Of a stretch of 64,000 nt of DNA, positions 51,381 through 59,199 are shown piece by piece. This DNA is from Acidimicrobiaceae bacterium (GTDB lineage Bacteria > Actinomycetota > Acidimicrobiia > Acidimicrobiales > UBA8592). Each line of letters starts with the position of its first letter. The stretch's first letter is position 1. The stretch is taken from assembly GCA_024641655.1 (NCBI GenBank), contig JAHECR010000001.1:1-64000 (forward strand), read 5' to 3'. A program made the translations under genes and the position numbers. The notes beneath the pieces are model-generated. The model worked only from the letters and a program-made list of their open reading frames with translations, was not told the DNA's origin and made no database searches.

Positions 51381-51667
51381 GGGTCCTTGTCCGCTTCGTC
51401 GATGTCCTCGTCTTCGATGTCCTCGTCTTCGATGAAGCGGCTCGCGGCGACGGTGGCCGTGAACCCGACCACCGCGATGACGACCAGAAGGTCGAGCTCG
51501 ATGGTCGAGCCCCGCTCGACTGCGCCAACAGCCATGGCACTCATCAGCGAGACGAGGGCGACATCGAGCGCGGCCACCCGGTCGGCGAGGGTCGGCCCAC
51601 GCAGGAGCCGCACGACAGCGGCCGCCCCTGCCAGCAACAGCCCTCCGAGGGCAACCGACACGATCAT
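51377..51667 (-). CDS. mrpF: Mrp antiporter subunit F
   Basis: A 96-residue three-helix protein with the MrpF signature LLRGPTLADRVAALDVALV. The C-terminus ends in an acidic run (EDEDIEDEDIDEADKD) encoded by two 15-base repeats at 51399-51428 (unit TCGATGTCCTCGTCT) plus a partial third. Such an acidic tail is not usual for MrpF. Overlaps mrpE and mrpG by four bases each. Confidence 0.9.
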   Translation of the reverse strand: MIVSVALGGLLLAGAAAVVRLLRGPTLADRVAALDVALVSLMSAMAVGAVERGSTIELDLLVVIAVVGFTATVAASRFIEDEDIEDEDIDEADKDP

Positions 51668-52191
51668 CGCCCGACCCCCGAAGCGCCCGATGTCAGCACC
51701 GCCGAGGGCAGTGGCAGCGCCTCGCAGGCCAACGCAGCCAGCCGCACGACGTGGGAGCGCGTCGCCTCGGCACGCTCACCATGGAGGAGGTGGAGGTAGA
51801 GCACGCCGTTGTCGGGATCGGCATCGACGACTGCGGTTCCCGGCGTCACGGTGATGGCCACGATCAGAAGCAGCAAGTGAGCCCGGGTTCCCGGAGGCGT
51901 CTGCACAGCGATGATCGCTTCGTCGGTCCGATCGCTCGGGGTGACGATCTCTCGAGCCACGTCGATCGTGGAGGTGACGAGGTCGACGGCCACGAGCGCG
52001 AAGAACCCGACGAGGGGGACGATTCGCATTCCGCCCCGCATCGGCGTGCCGATCCCCGCTGCGGTCGCGACGAGACCGATCAGGAGGCCGGAGCCGACGT
52101 TGGCCACCGAGGCCTCACCCCACAGCGCACACCACACCACGACGAGGCTCACCACGGCGATGACGCGCCGTTTGGGCAGGCGTCGGCTCAC
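51664..52191 (-). CDS. mrpE: Mrp antiporter subunit E
   Basis: A 175-residue membrane protein of the MrpE/MnhE family: two N-terminal helices and a soluble C-terminal region with LLLIVAITVTPGTAVVDADP and VLYLHLLHGE, the family signature. Overlaps mrpD and mrpF by four bases each. MrpE is needed for normal antiport activity but is not part of the ion path. Confidence 0.9.
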   Translation of the reverse strand: MSRRLPKRRVIAVVSLVVVWCALWGEASVANVGSGLLIGLVATAAGIGTPMRGGMRIVPLVGFFALVAVDLVTSTIDVAREIVTPSDRTDEAIIAVQTPPGTRAHLLLLIVAITVTPGTAVVDADPDNGVLYLHLLHGERAEATRSHVVRLAALACEALPLPSAVLTSGASGVGR

Positions 52192-53672
52192 GGGCTCACC
52201 GCCTCGATGTACGCCGTTGGCTCTAGGAGCTCACGCGCAGCTCGTTCGCTCATTCCCCACAGTGGGCCCGCGAGGAGCGCAACGGCCAACGTGGCGCCCA
52301 CCGCTACGCCGGCGGCGGACATCATGAGTCGATGACCGCCACGCGACGCCGGGCTCGGGCGCGGGTCGCCGGGCTCGTCGGGGCCCCAGAAGACACCCAT
52401 CCAGATCTTGACCATCGACAACAACGTCAACAGGCTCACGGCCAACGACACCACCACGATCGGCGTTGCCGACTCGGCCACGCCCGCGTCGACGAGGGCG
52501 AGCTTGGCCACGAAACCAGAGAACGGGGGGAGCCCTGCGAGGCTCAGCGCCGGCAGGGCGAAGAACCCCGCGAGAAGCGGTCGGCGGGTCAGGAGCCCCG
52601 AGGTCCGCCCCAGCGCAGAGGTGCCGGTCTCGTCCTCGACGAGACCCCCCACGAGGAAGAGCACCGTCTTGACCGGGATCTGATGGACGAGGAACACGAC
52701 CGCACCGGCGACACCGGCCACCGAGAACAGGCCGAGACCCATCACCATGTAGCCGATCTGGCTCACGATGTGGAACGACAGGATGCGTTTCATGTCGTCC
52801 TGAGCGAGGGCGCCGGCGACCCCCACCACCATCGTCACGGCGGCGACCGCCAGAAGGAGGGGACCCAGATCCTGCATGCCGGTCAGCGTGTGGAAGCGAA
52901 TGAGCGTGTACACACCGATCTTGGTCAAGAGCCCCGCGAAGACCGCGGTGATGGTGGTCGGCGCGGTGGGGTAGCTGTCGGGTAACCAGGAGAAGAGGGG
53001 GAAGATCGCAGCTTTGGTCCCGAAGACGACCAGGAACCACGAACCGATCCCGGCACGGACCGCAGGATCGAGCTCGGGAATGCGCTCCGCGAGCAGCGCC
53101 AGGTTCACCGTGCCCGTCGCCGCGTAGACGAACGCGATACCGAGGAGGAACAACGTCGACGCCAGCAGGTTCATCACTACGTAGGTCATGCCCGACCGGA
53201 TCTGTGCGGCGCCGCCTCGGTGCGTCAGCAGGACATAGCTCGACACGAGGATCAGCTCGAACGCGACGAACAGCGTGAAGAGGTCGCCGGTCAACAGCGC
53301 CAGGGCCACACCGGCGGTGAGAACCAGCAGGACCGGGCTCACGACCGACGGGTCTGCCCCTGCGGCACTCCGTCGTTGCCCGATCGCGTAGACCTCGACG
53401 ACGAGCACCGTCGCCAGGGCGACCAGCAGCACCAGAGCGGCGAACAGGTCGGCGACGAGCACGATACCCAGGGCCGGCGTCCAGTCGCCGACACGGACCA
53501 CCACGGTGCCGTCTCGTTCCACGACCACGAGGAGCCAGGCTGCGAGGGCGGTCACTGTCGCGAGCACCCCGAGCGTCACGAGGTCCCGCACGAGGGTGCG
53601 CGACCGTAGTGCCAGGGTGAACCCGGCCCCGAGCATCGGCGCGACGACGATCACCGCAACCATCGCGCTCAT
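52188..53672 (-). CDS. mrpD: Mrp antiporter subunit D
   Basis: A 494-residue NuoM/MrpD-like subunit with 14 helices. The ATG at 53672 overlaps the mrpC stop (ATGA); the longer open frame upstream is out of the mrpC frame and rejected. Key residues: Glu in LFVAFELILVSSYVL, Lys in FGTKAAIFPLFSWLPDS and LVHQIPVKTVLFLVGG. Probable ion-translocating subunit. Confidence 0.92.
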   Translation of the reverse strand: MSAMVAVIVVAPMLGAGFTLALRSRTLVRDLVTLGVLATVTALAAWLLVVVERDGTVVVRVGDWTPALGIVLVADLFAALVLLVALATVLVVEVYAIGQRRSAAGADPSVVSPVLLVLTAGVALALLTGDLFTLFVAFELILVSSYVLLTHRGGAAQIRSGMTYVVMNLLASTLFLLGIAFVYAATGTVNLALLAERIPELDPAVRAGIGSWFLVVFGTKAAIFPLFSWLPDSYPTAPTTITAVFAGLLTKIGVYTLIRFHTLTGMQDLGPLLLAVAAVTMVVGVAGALAQDDMKRILSFHIVSQIGYMVMGLGLFSVAGVAGAVVFLVHQIPVKTVLFLVGGLVEDETGTSALGRTSGLLTRRPLLAGFFALPALSLAGLPPFSGFVAKLALVDAGVAESATPIVVVSLAVSLLTLLSMVKIWMGVFWGPDEPGDPRPSPASRGGHRLMMSAAGVAVGATLAVALLAGPLWGMSERAARELLEPTAYIEAVSP

Positions 53673-54037
53673 CGGGTGCGGCCCTTCGTGTCCACCGTTG
53701 CGATGCGGCGATCCTCGAGGTCGTCCTCGACGAGGTCGTCCCCCGACAGCTGGTGGCGGCGCCGGGCGAGGGCGAGGAGGAACAGAGTCAGACCGAACGA
53801 GATGACGATGGCGGTGAGCGCCAACGCCTGCGGCAGCGGGTTCGCCATCTGGTCCGGTGCAGCGCGATCGGCAAGGGGAGCTTCGCCGGCGGGACCACCC
53901 GCAGCGAGCAACGCAAGCACCGCAGCGTGTCCGAGCATCGAGAACCCGAGCACGATTCGGCTCAGCGACCGCGCGGTGACGAGGTAGATCCCGACCCCGG
54001 TGAGCCCACTGACCGCGACCACCAGTGCCGCGCTCAT
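53669..54037 (-). CDS. mrpC: Mrp antiporter subunit C
   Basis: A 122-residue NuoK-like subunit with three helices: GLTGVGIYLVTARSLSRIVLG, GHAAVLALLAAGG, and PLPQALALTAIVISFGLTLF. The conserved TAIVI and DP/QALALT motif matches MrpC/MnhC. Overlaps mrpB and mrpD by four bases each. Confidence 0.92.
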   Translation of the reverse strand: MSAALVVAVSGLTGVGIYLVTARSLSRIVLGFSMLGHAAVLALLAAGGPAGEAPLADRAAPDQMANPLPQALALTAIVISFGLTLFLLALARRRHQLSGDDLVEDDLEDRRIATVDTKGRTR

Positions 54038-54477
54038 GACCCCACCTTCGAGGCGTCCTCGGACCGGGAGGGAGCGGCGGCACCGAGACCTTCGAGCAGC
54101 GAGGCAACGAGCCCGACCACGATGAGGGTGACGGCGGCGTCGAAAACCAGTGCGGTTCCGGACTTGACCGTCCCGACCAGTGGCACGGTCTCCGATATCA
54201 GCACCTGATCCAAGACCGTCGACCCGAAGACCAGTGGGGCGAGGGCGACAAGAGCAGCAAGGATCGCCCCGGACGCGACGAGCGCGGTCGCCGCCAAGGT
54301 GGGAGCGAGGCCCGCCACCGCGCGCAGCGCCACGATTGCGCCCAGGACGAGGCCCGCCACGAAGCCGCCGCCGGGCCGGTTGTGGCCGGCGAAGAACAAG
54401 AAGGTGGCCACGACGACCCCGAACGGGCTGATCACCTGCACGCCCAAGCGGACGATGGGCGATCGAGTGGCGATCAT
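54034..54477 (-). CDS. mrpB: Mrp antiporter subunit B
   Basis: A 147-residue MnhB-domain protein with four helices. Signature: FLFFAGHNRPGGGFVAGLVLG, a hallmark of MrpB/MnhB, and a C-terminal FDAAVTLIVVGLVASLL. Overlaps mrpA and mrpC by four bases each. Confidence 0.92.
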   Translation of the reverse strand: MIATRSPIVRLGVQVISPFGVVVATFLFFAGHNRPGGGFVAGLVLGAIVALRAVAGLAPTLAATALVASGAILAALVALAPLVFGSTVLDQVLISETVPLVGTVKSGTALVFDAAVTLIVVGLVASLLEGLGAAAPSRSEDASKVGS

Positions 54478-56765
54478 GGCGCCACCTCCGTCTTCGGAAC
54501 GGCCGTCGACGCTTCGTTGGCCTCGGAACGCGGAACCCGAGCCAGAGCCAGGATCCCCACCGCTACGACACCCAGCACGAGGATCTCCCCCAGTGTGTCG
54601 AGGGCGCGCATGTCGGTGAGGACGACGTTCACCAGGTTGTTGCCACCACCCTCCTCGACTGCATCGCCCACCAGCTCGTCGAGTGGTGGCCTACCGGCGG
54701 GACGCGCACCGGCCGCGACCAATGCGATGCCGACGGCCACAGCGATGACCGCGGCCACAGCGACTCGGGCCGCCCGCCAGATGCCGTCGACGTGGGGGAA
54801 CCGCCGACGCAGCTGGCCGAGCCCGAGGACGAACCCGACGACGACGACCGTCTCGACGAGCAGCTGGGTCATGGCCAGGTCAGGCGCTCCGTGCAGGACG
54901 AACAGGCCGGTCACGGCGAGACCCACCCCACCGAGTCCCAGCGCCGCGCCCAGACGAGACCCAACGAGGGCGGCACCGACTGCAGCGCACAACACCAGCG
55001 CGACGGCAAACGCCTGCAGAGGGCTGTCCCACCGGTAGAGGGCATCGTCGTGGAACGCCCAGAAGAACGGCAGCGTGGCCAGCGCGGCGGTCGCGGACAT
55101 CGTCACGAGATACACGGGCAAGGAGCCGTGTTGGACCCGGCCGGTGACGCGTCGAGCGATCGACACCGTGCCGTCGATCACGGCATCGGTCAGGGCGGCC
55201 CCGGCAGGGCGAGGGGCAGGACCCAACCGGCGGGACGCGAGGAAGCCGACCAGTCCTCCGATCGCCACGACGGCGATCGAGACCAGGAAGGCATCGGTGA
55301 ACCCCGGCCACCGGTACAAGGTGTACGCCCCGGCGCCGGAATCGATTCGCTCGGCGCCGGCGACGACCCTGTCTACGACCCAACCCAGCGCGACGAAGCC
55401 GATCACGCTGCCCAGGCCCAAGACCAGCGAGGGGATCGTGAGCCCGGCTCGCCCGACCTGTACCTCGGTGGGGCCACGACCACCCGACGGCCCGAACAGC
55501 CCGAGCAGCAGGCGGACGGTGTAGGCCACGGTCAGGACCGAACCGACCACGATGGCGCCCCCGAGGAGCCAGGCCTCGGCGCCGGTGAGTCCGAGCGCCG
55601 CCTCGATGGCCGCCTCCTTGGCCGGGAAACCGAGGACGGGACCGGCTCCCGCCATGGACGCCCCCGAGACGAGGGCCACGGCGGCCGCCACCGGCATCGA
55701 TCGCGCCAGCCCCGACAGCTCGCGGAGGTCGCGAGTTCCCGCCCGGACGTCGACCTCACCCACGACCATGAACAGCGCGGCCTTGAAGACCGCGTGCGCC
55801 ACGAGGATCGCGAGCGCAGCGAAGGTGGCCTTGGCCGAACCAAGTGCCAGCAGGGTCACCATGAGACCGAGCTGAGAGATGGTGCCGTACGCGAGCACGA
55901 GCTTCGCGTCGACGTGGCGCAACGCACCGAACGCTCCCCAGAACACCGATGCGAGCCCGATCGTCAGGCCCAACGGCCTCCAGACGTCCACCGACGAAAG
56001 CACCGGCGTGGCGAACGCGACGAGGACCACGCCGGCCTTCACCATCGTCGCGGAGTGGAGATAGGCGCTCACCGGCGTGGGTGCCTCCATGGCACCGGGC
56101 AGCCACGTGTGCACCGGCACCTGGGCCGACTTCGTGGCCGCGGCCACGAGCACAAGGACCGCCGCCAACGCCGCCTTGCCACTGTTTCCCACCGGCGCCA
56201 TCTCGCTCAACCGGTCGGTACCCGTGAGGTCGGCCAGCACGACGAAGCCACCCAACATGCACAGACCACCGGCTGCGGTCATCAGCAGCGCCCGTCGAGC
56301 CGCCCGTCGAGCCGCCTCAGCGACGTGCTTGTGCCCGACCAAGAGGAACGACGTCACCGAGGTCAGCTCCCAGAAGATGAACAGGGTCCAGATCGAGTCG
56401 GCCCACACCAGCCCGAGCATCGATCCGCTGAACGCCAGGAGTGTCGCGAAGAAGCGCGTATCGCTCACCCACGAACTGAAATAGCCGGCCGCGTAGACCA
56501 TCACGAGCACGCCGATACCGGACACCACGAGGCCGAGGAGCGCACCCATAGGCCCGACCCAGAACGCCAGGCGCAGCCCCAGGTCCTCCACCCAGACCAG
56601 TTCGGCCCCGACATCGGCTGATGCGCCCAAATGGGTCACGCTCCACAGGGTCGAAGCAACCATCGGGCACAGGACCGCGACCAGCATCGAGCGCCCGAGG
56701 CGGCGTCCGAGGCCGGCCACGACGAGGACCGCGCCGACGTGGAGCAGGAGGAGGAACCAGATCAC
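54474..56765 (-). CDS. mrpA: Mrp antiporter subunit A
   Basis: A 763-residue subunit, normal for fused MrpA: an NuoL-like antiporter domain (helices with VPVHTWLPGAMEAPTPVSAY, HAVFKAALFMVVGEVDV and FIFWELTSVTSFLLVGHKH) and C-terminal MbhD/MbhE-like helices (HGAPDLAMTQLLVETVVVVG and LDTLGEILVLGVVAVGI). The GTG at 56765 lies 9 bases after a TATATG box. First gene of mrpABCDEFG; a complete operon predicts a working Na+(Li+, K+)/H+ exchanger. Confidence 0.94.
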   Translation of the reverse strand: MIWFLLLLHVGAVLVVAGLGRRLGRSMLVAVLCPMVASTLWSVTHLGASADVGAELVWVEDLGLRLAFWVGPMGALLGLVVSGIGVLVMVYAAGYFSSWVSDTRFFATLLAFSGSMLGLVWADSIWTLFIFWELTSVTSFLLVGHKHVAEAARRAARRALLMTAAGGLCMLGGFVVLADLTGTDRLSEMAPVGNSGKAALAAVLVLVAAATKSAQVPVHTWLPGAMEAPTPVSAYLHSATMVKAGVVLVAFATPVLSSVDVWRPLGLTIGLASVFWGAFGALRHVDAKLVLAYGTISQLGLMVTLLALGSAKATFAALAILVAHAVFKAALFMVVGEVDVRAGTRDLRELSGLARSMPVAAAVALVSGASMAGAGPVLGFPAKEAAIEAALGLTGAEAWLLGGAIVVGSVLTVAYTVRLLLGLFGPSGGRGPTEVQVGRAGLTIPSLVLGLGSVIGFVALGWVVDRVVAGAERIDSGAGAYTLYRWPGFTDAFLVSIAVVAIGGLVGFLASRRLGPAPRPAGAALTDAVIDGTVSIARRVTGRVQHGSLPVYLVTMSATAALATLPFFWAFHDDALYRWDSPLQAFAVALVLCAAVGAALVGSRLGAALGLGGVGLAVTGLFVLHGAPDLAMTQLLVETVVVVGFVLGLGQLRRRFPHVDGIWRAARVAVAAVIAVAVGIALVAAGARPAGRPPLDELVGDAVEEGGGNNLVNVVLTDMRALDTLGEILVLGVVAVGILALARVPRSEANEASTAVPKTEVAP

Positions 56766-56774
56766 GAGCTACAC

Positions 56775-56837
56775 CATATAGGTGTATCTAATCACCTGCA
56801 ACATTATTGCCCTATTTACAAATGTGTGTTAAACACA
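56775..56837. promoter_or_regulatory. Divergent control region between mrpA and the CaCA exchanger
   Basis: For mrpA (minus): TTGCAG 56801-56796, 15 bases, TATATG 56780-56775, 9 bases to the GTG. For the exchanger (plus): TTGCCC 56807-56812, 15 bases, GTTAAA 56828-56833, 9 bases to the ATG. The two -35-like boxes sit back to back (GCAA and TTGC around CATTA). AGGTG and CACCT (56780-56797) form an inverted repeat over the mrpA spacer, and TGTGTTAAACACA (56825-56837) is a perfect palindrome over the exchanger -10. Confidence 0.6.
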
Positions 56838-56842
56838 ACCCG

Positions 56843-57970
56843 ATGATCGCACTGCTCTCCTTCAGCGGGGGCCTCGCCCTGCTCCTCATTGCCGCCCGGC
56901 ACGTCGTCGGCGCATCATCGGACCTCGGCGCACGGCTGGGATTGAACCCGATGGTGATCGGCGTCACGATCCTCGCGGTGGGCACCTCTGCGCCCGAGCT
57001 CGCCGTCGTCGGCCAGGCCGTGGTTGTCGATGACACCTCACTTGCGGTCGGCAGCGTCATCGGCTCCAACATCGCGAACGTGCTCCTCGTGCTCGGGCTC
57101 GCCGCGATGCTCGGAGGACTCGCCGTCGGCTCGCGCGTGGTTCGCTTCGACGTCCCGGTCATGCTCGCGGCGTCGGTCGCACTGATCCTCCTCGCCCGAG
57201 ACGGCACACTCAGCCGCAGCGACGGGCTCCTGCTCATCATCGCGCTCGTTGCGTTCGTCACCTGGACCGTGCGAGCAACCCGACGCGAGCGCACGCCGAT
57301 GGCCCGGACATCGTCGCAACCCCCGCAGTCACTGCCCCGGATCGTCCTCACCTTCGTCGTCGGCATCGTCGTGATCGCCGGCTCTGCACGCCTGGTTGTC
57401 GATGGCGCCGAGGGAATCGCCGTCACCTTGTCGATTCCGCCCCTGATCGTCGGGCTGACCATCGTCGCCCTCGGGACTTCGGCGCCGGAGATCGTCACGA
57501 CCCTGGTCGCCGCTCGAGCCGGGCACCACGACCTGGCCGTGGGCAACGCGGTCGGCTCGAACATCTTCAACATCCTGCTCGTCCTCGGAGCGGCCGGCGT
57601 CGCTGCACCGAGGGGAATACCGATCTCCGACGACGCCCTTCGGCTCGATCTGCCGGTGATGGCGGTGGCCGCCCTGGCCTGCCTTCCGGTGCTGGCCTGG
57701 GATCACGTCCTTCGCCGCTGGGAGGGCACCGTGTTCGTCGCCTACTACCTGGCGTACGTGATCTTCCTCGTCCTCGACGGGACCGGACACCGCGCCGCGG
57801 ACCCGTTCGCACTGGTGGTCTGGACCTTCGTCGCACCCTTGACCATGGTCACCCTCGCGACCGTGGCCCTCAGGCGACGACGCCACGCTGCGGTCGTGGC
57901 GCAGTCCTGCAGCCCTGGCCAGGGTCGCGCTCTTCAGAAGTTGCCTAATAGATCTGTTTCAATAGACTGA
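56843..57970 (+). CDS. CaCA-family Na+(Ca2+)/H+ or Na+/Ca2+ exchanger
   Basis: A 375-residue exchanger with ten helices in two inverted alpha-repeats: LAVGTSAPELAVV and GSVIGSNIANVLLVLG in the first half, VALGTSAPEIVTTL and GNAVGSNIFNILLVLG in the second, all diagnostic of the YrbG/CaCA family. The ATG at 56843 follows the AT-rich region; a longer in-frame start (56807) would begin in the divergent promoter and is rejected. Probable partner of Mrp in cation balance. The direction and ion cannot be fixed. Confidence 0.92.
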   Translation: MIALLSFSGGLALLLIAARHVVGASSDLGARLGLNPMVIGVTILAVGTSAPELAVVGQAVVVDDTSLAVGSVIGSNIANVLLVLGLAAMLGGLAVGSRVVRFDVPVMLAASVALILLARDGTLSRSDGLLLIIALVAFVTWTVRATRRERTPMARTSSQPPQSLPRIVLTFVVGIVVIAGSARLVVDGAEGIAVTLSIPPLIVGLTIVALGTSAPEIVTTLVAARAGHHDLAVGNAVGSNIFNILLVLGAAGVAAPRGIPISDDALRLDLPVMAVAALACLPVLAWDHVLRRWEGTVFVAYYLAYVIFLVLDGTGHRAADPFALVVWTFVAPLTMVTLATVALRRRRHAAVVAQSCSPGQGRALQKLPNRSVSID

Positions 57971-57985
57971 TTGTGTGATGTCTAT
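57941..57985 (+). promoter_or_regulatory. Promoter/operator of the small-protein and regulator operon
   Basis: TTGCCT (57941-57946), 15 bases, ATAGAC (57962-57967), then 10 bases to an ATG at 57978. ATAGAC (57962-57967) and GTCTAT (57980-57985) form a perfect inverted repeat across the -10 and the start codon. The promoter overlaps the 3' end of the exchanger gene. Confidence 0.5.
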
Positions 57986-58163
57986 CTGGCTAACGCAAGA
58001 TACCAAGGAGGTCGTCGTGCTCCATCTCGCCGCACTCATCGGAAGGCGCCACGCAAAGCGCCGGTCTGCAGCCGTTCCCGGTCGAGGCCGAACCACTCCT
58101 CGTCACCGGCCGAACCCACCGCAGCGCCACCGCCGCCCCCCGGCCAGCGAGGCCGTCCGATGA
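57978..58163 (+). CDS. Small basic protein (61 aa), first gene of the regulator operon
   Basis: Starts MSIWLTQDTKEVVVLHLAAL and continues into an Arg/Pro-rich tail (RRHAKRRSAAVPGRGR and onward). The ATG lies 10 bases after the -10-like box. An internal GTG at 58017 with a strong AAGGAGG 5 bases before it is an alternative start giving 48 residues, so two products are possible. Its stop overlaps the ATG of the next gene (ATGA). Not recognised; a leader peptide is possible. Confidence 0.45.
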   Translation: MSIWLTQDTKEVVVLHLAALIGRRHAKRRSAAVPGRGRTTPRHRPNPPQRHRRPPASEAVR

Positions 58164-58351
58164 TCTCCTTCGTGGTCCTCGCGGCCTGGACGCTGATGGG
58201 CGTGGCGATCGCCATCCGTTCGGGAGAACGGGACCGGGCCGCCGCCGTCCCGATGGCGGTCATCTTGGGCCCAGTTTGGGCCCGCGTTGCCGTCGAGCGA
58301 GCGACGCCCCCTCCCCCGAACGAGCACCACACGCAGGAGGTGGCGCGATGA
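58160..58351 (+). CDS. Small membrane protein (63 aa)
   Basis: A 63-residue protein: one membrane helix at the N-terminus (ISFVVLAAWTLMGVAIAI), a basic loop RSGERDR, a second hydrophobic stretch (AAAVPMAVILGPVWARVAV) and a short Pro/His-rich tail. Overlaps the previous stop and the next start by four bases each, so it is translated with the winged-helix regulator. Could sense membrane or ion state for the regulator; this is inference. Confidence 0.6.
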   Translation: MISFVVLAAWTLMGVAIAIRSGERDRAAAVPMAVILGPVWARVAVERATPPPPNEHHTQEVAR

Positions 58352-58677
58352 CGAGCCCCCAATCCGCGCCGGACGCCGGCTCCTGGACGTTCCTCACCAA
58401 CCACGCCCACGTCCTGCTGACCCTCCATCAGAACCCTGATCTGCGTCAACGCGACATTGCGGCGATTGTCGGGATCACCGAGGGCGGCGTCCAACGCATC
58501 CTCGGCGACCTCCAGGAGGGCGGCTACCTCGCGGTGGACCGGATCGGTCGACGCAATCACTATGTCGTGCACACGAGCGCAGCACTCCGGCACCCCCTCA
58601 ACCAGGGTCATACGGTCGGCGAGCTCCTCGACGGCCTCACCGGTCGACCGCACCGACGCGCCGCGCGAGCATCGTGA
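58348..58677 (+). CDS. Small winged-helix transcriptional regulator (paralogue 2)
   Basis: A 109-residue regulator. SWTFLTNHAHVLLTLHQNPD opens the domain; RQRDIAAIVGITEGGVQRIL is the helix-turn-helix, with the wing VDRIGRRNHYVVHTSAAL and a C-terminal LNQGHTVGELLDGL. Clear paralogue of the regulators at 46828 and 58778. Last gene of the coupled small-protein operon. Confidence 0.82.
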   Translation: MTSPQSAPDAGSWTFLTNHAHVLLTLHQNPDLRQRDIAAIVGITEGGVQRILGDLQEGGYLAVDRIGRRNHYVVHTSAALRHPLNQGHTVGELLDGLTGRPHRRAARAS

Positions 58678-58764
58678 TCGCAGGGTTCGTCGCGATCGCA
58701 CGGGGATGGGACCCACCGGTGAGCGCTCGTTTCGCGGTCCGCGCGACAGGCCAATTCAGATGCG

Positions 58765-58770
58765 TATGAT
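58765..58770 (+). promoter_or_regulatory. -10 box giving a leaderless regulator mRNA
   Basis: TATGAT at 58765-58770 lies exactly 7 bases before the ATG at 58778, the expected distance from a -10 box to the transcription start. The message would start at the start codon. No good -35 is visible. Confidence 0.5.
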
Positions 58771-58777
58771 CCGAGCC

Positions 58778-59077
58778 ATGGAATTGGTCGCCCCGGAGCC
58801 CGACGTGCCGTCGTGGACATTTCTCACGAACCACGCCCACGTTCTCATCGCCATTCACCGCAACCCCGAGCTGCGCCAGCGCGACATCAGCCACGCGGTG
58901 GGCATCACCGTCGGCGCGGTCCAGAAGATCACCAACGAGCTCGAAGCCGGGGGCTACCTCTCCCACGTGCGCGTCGGCCGGCGCAACCGGTACCAAGTGC
59001 ATCTCGACCGCCCGCTACGGCACCCGCTCGAGGACAATCACAGCGTCGGCGACCTCTTGGGCACCCTCGACGAATAG
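58778..59077 (+). CDS. Small winged-helix transcriptional regulator (paralogue 3)
   Basis: A 99-residue regulator starting MELVAPEPDVPSWTFLTNHA. The helix-turn-helix reads RQRDISHAVGITVGAVQKIT and the wing SHVRVGRRNRYQVHLDRPL. In-frame ATGs at 58760 and 58766 exist, but the first lies before and the second within the -10 box. It is separated from paralogue 2 by 100 bases and has its own promoter. No effector domain is visible. Confidence 0.8.
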   Translation: MELVAPEPDVPSWTFLTNHAHVLIAIHRNPELRQRDISHAVGITVGAVQKITNELEAGGYLSHVRVGRRNRYQVHLDRPLRHPLEDNHSVGDLLGTLDE

Positions 59078-59143
59078 GGTCGACGCAGCAGGCGCGAACC
59101 GAGCGTGGCCGCGCCCGAGATCACCGGTGGCCCAGACTTGGCA

Positions 59144-59167
59144 CTGGCGGGCGCTAGCGCCCGCCAG
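59144..59167. terminator. Perfect 24-bp palindrome between convergent genes
   Basis: CTGGCGGGCGCT is followed directly by its reverse complement AGCGCCCGCCAG, giving a 12-base stem with no designed loop. It lies between the converging regulator (ends 59077) and surface-protein gene (ends 59200). A terminator is the simplest reading; with no U-tract it may act in both directions. Confidence 0.65.
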
Positions 59168-59199
59168 AACCGTCGTGCAGCGATCGAACCGAGGTCGAC

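Noticed and set aside
51057-56765. Complex I (nuo) gene cluster
   Set aside because: The set A-G with MnhB, MrpC, MrpE, MrpF and MrpG signatures is diagnostic of Mrp antiporters; no quinone- or NADH-module subunits are present.
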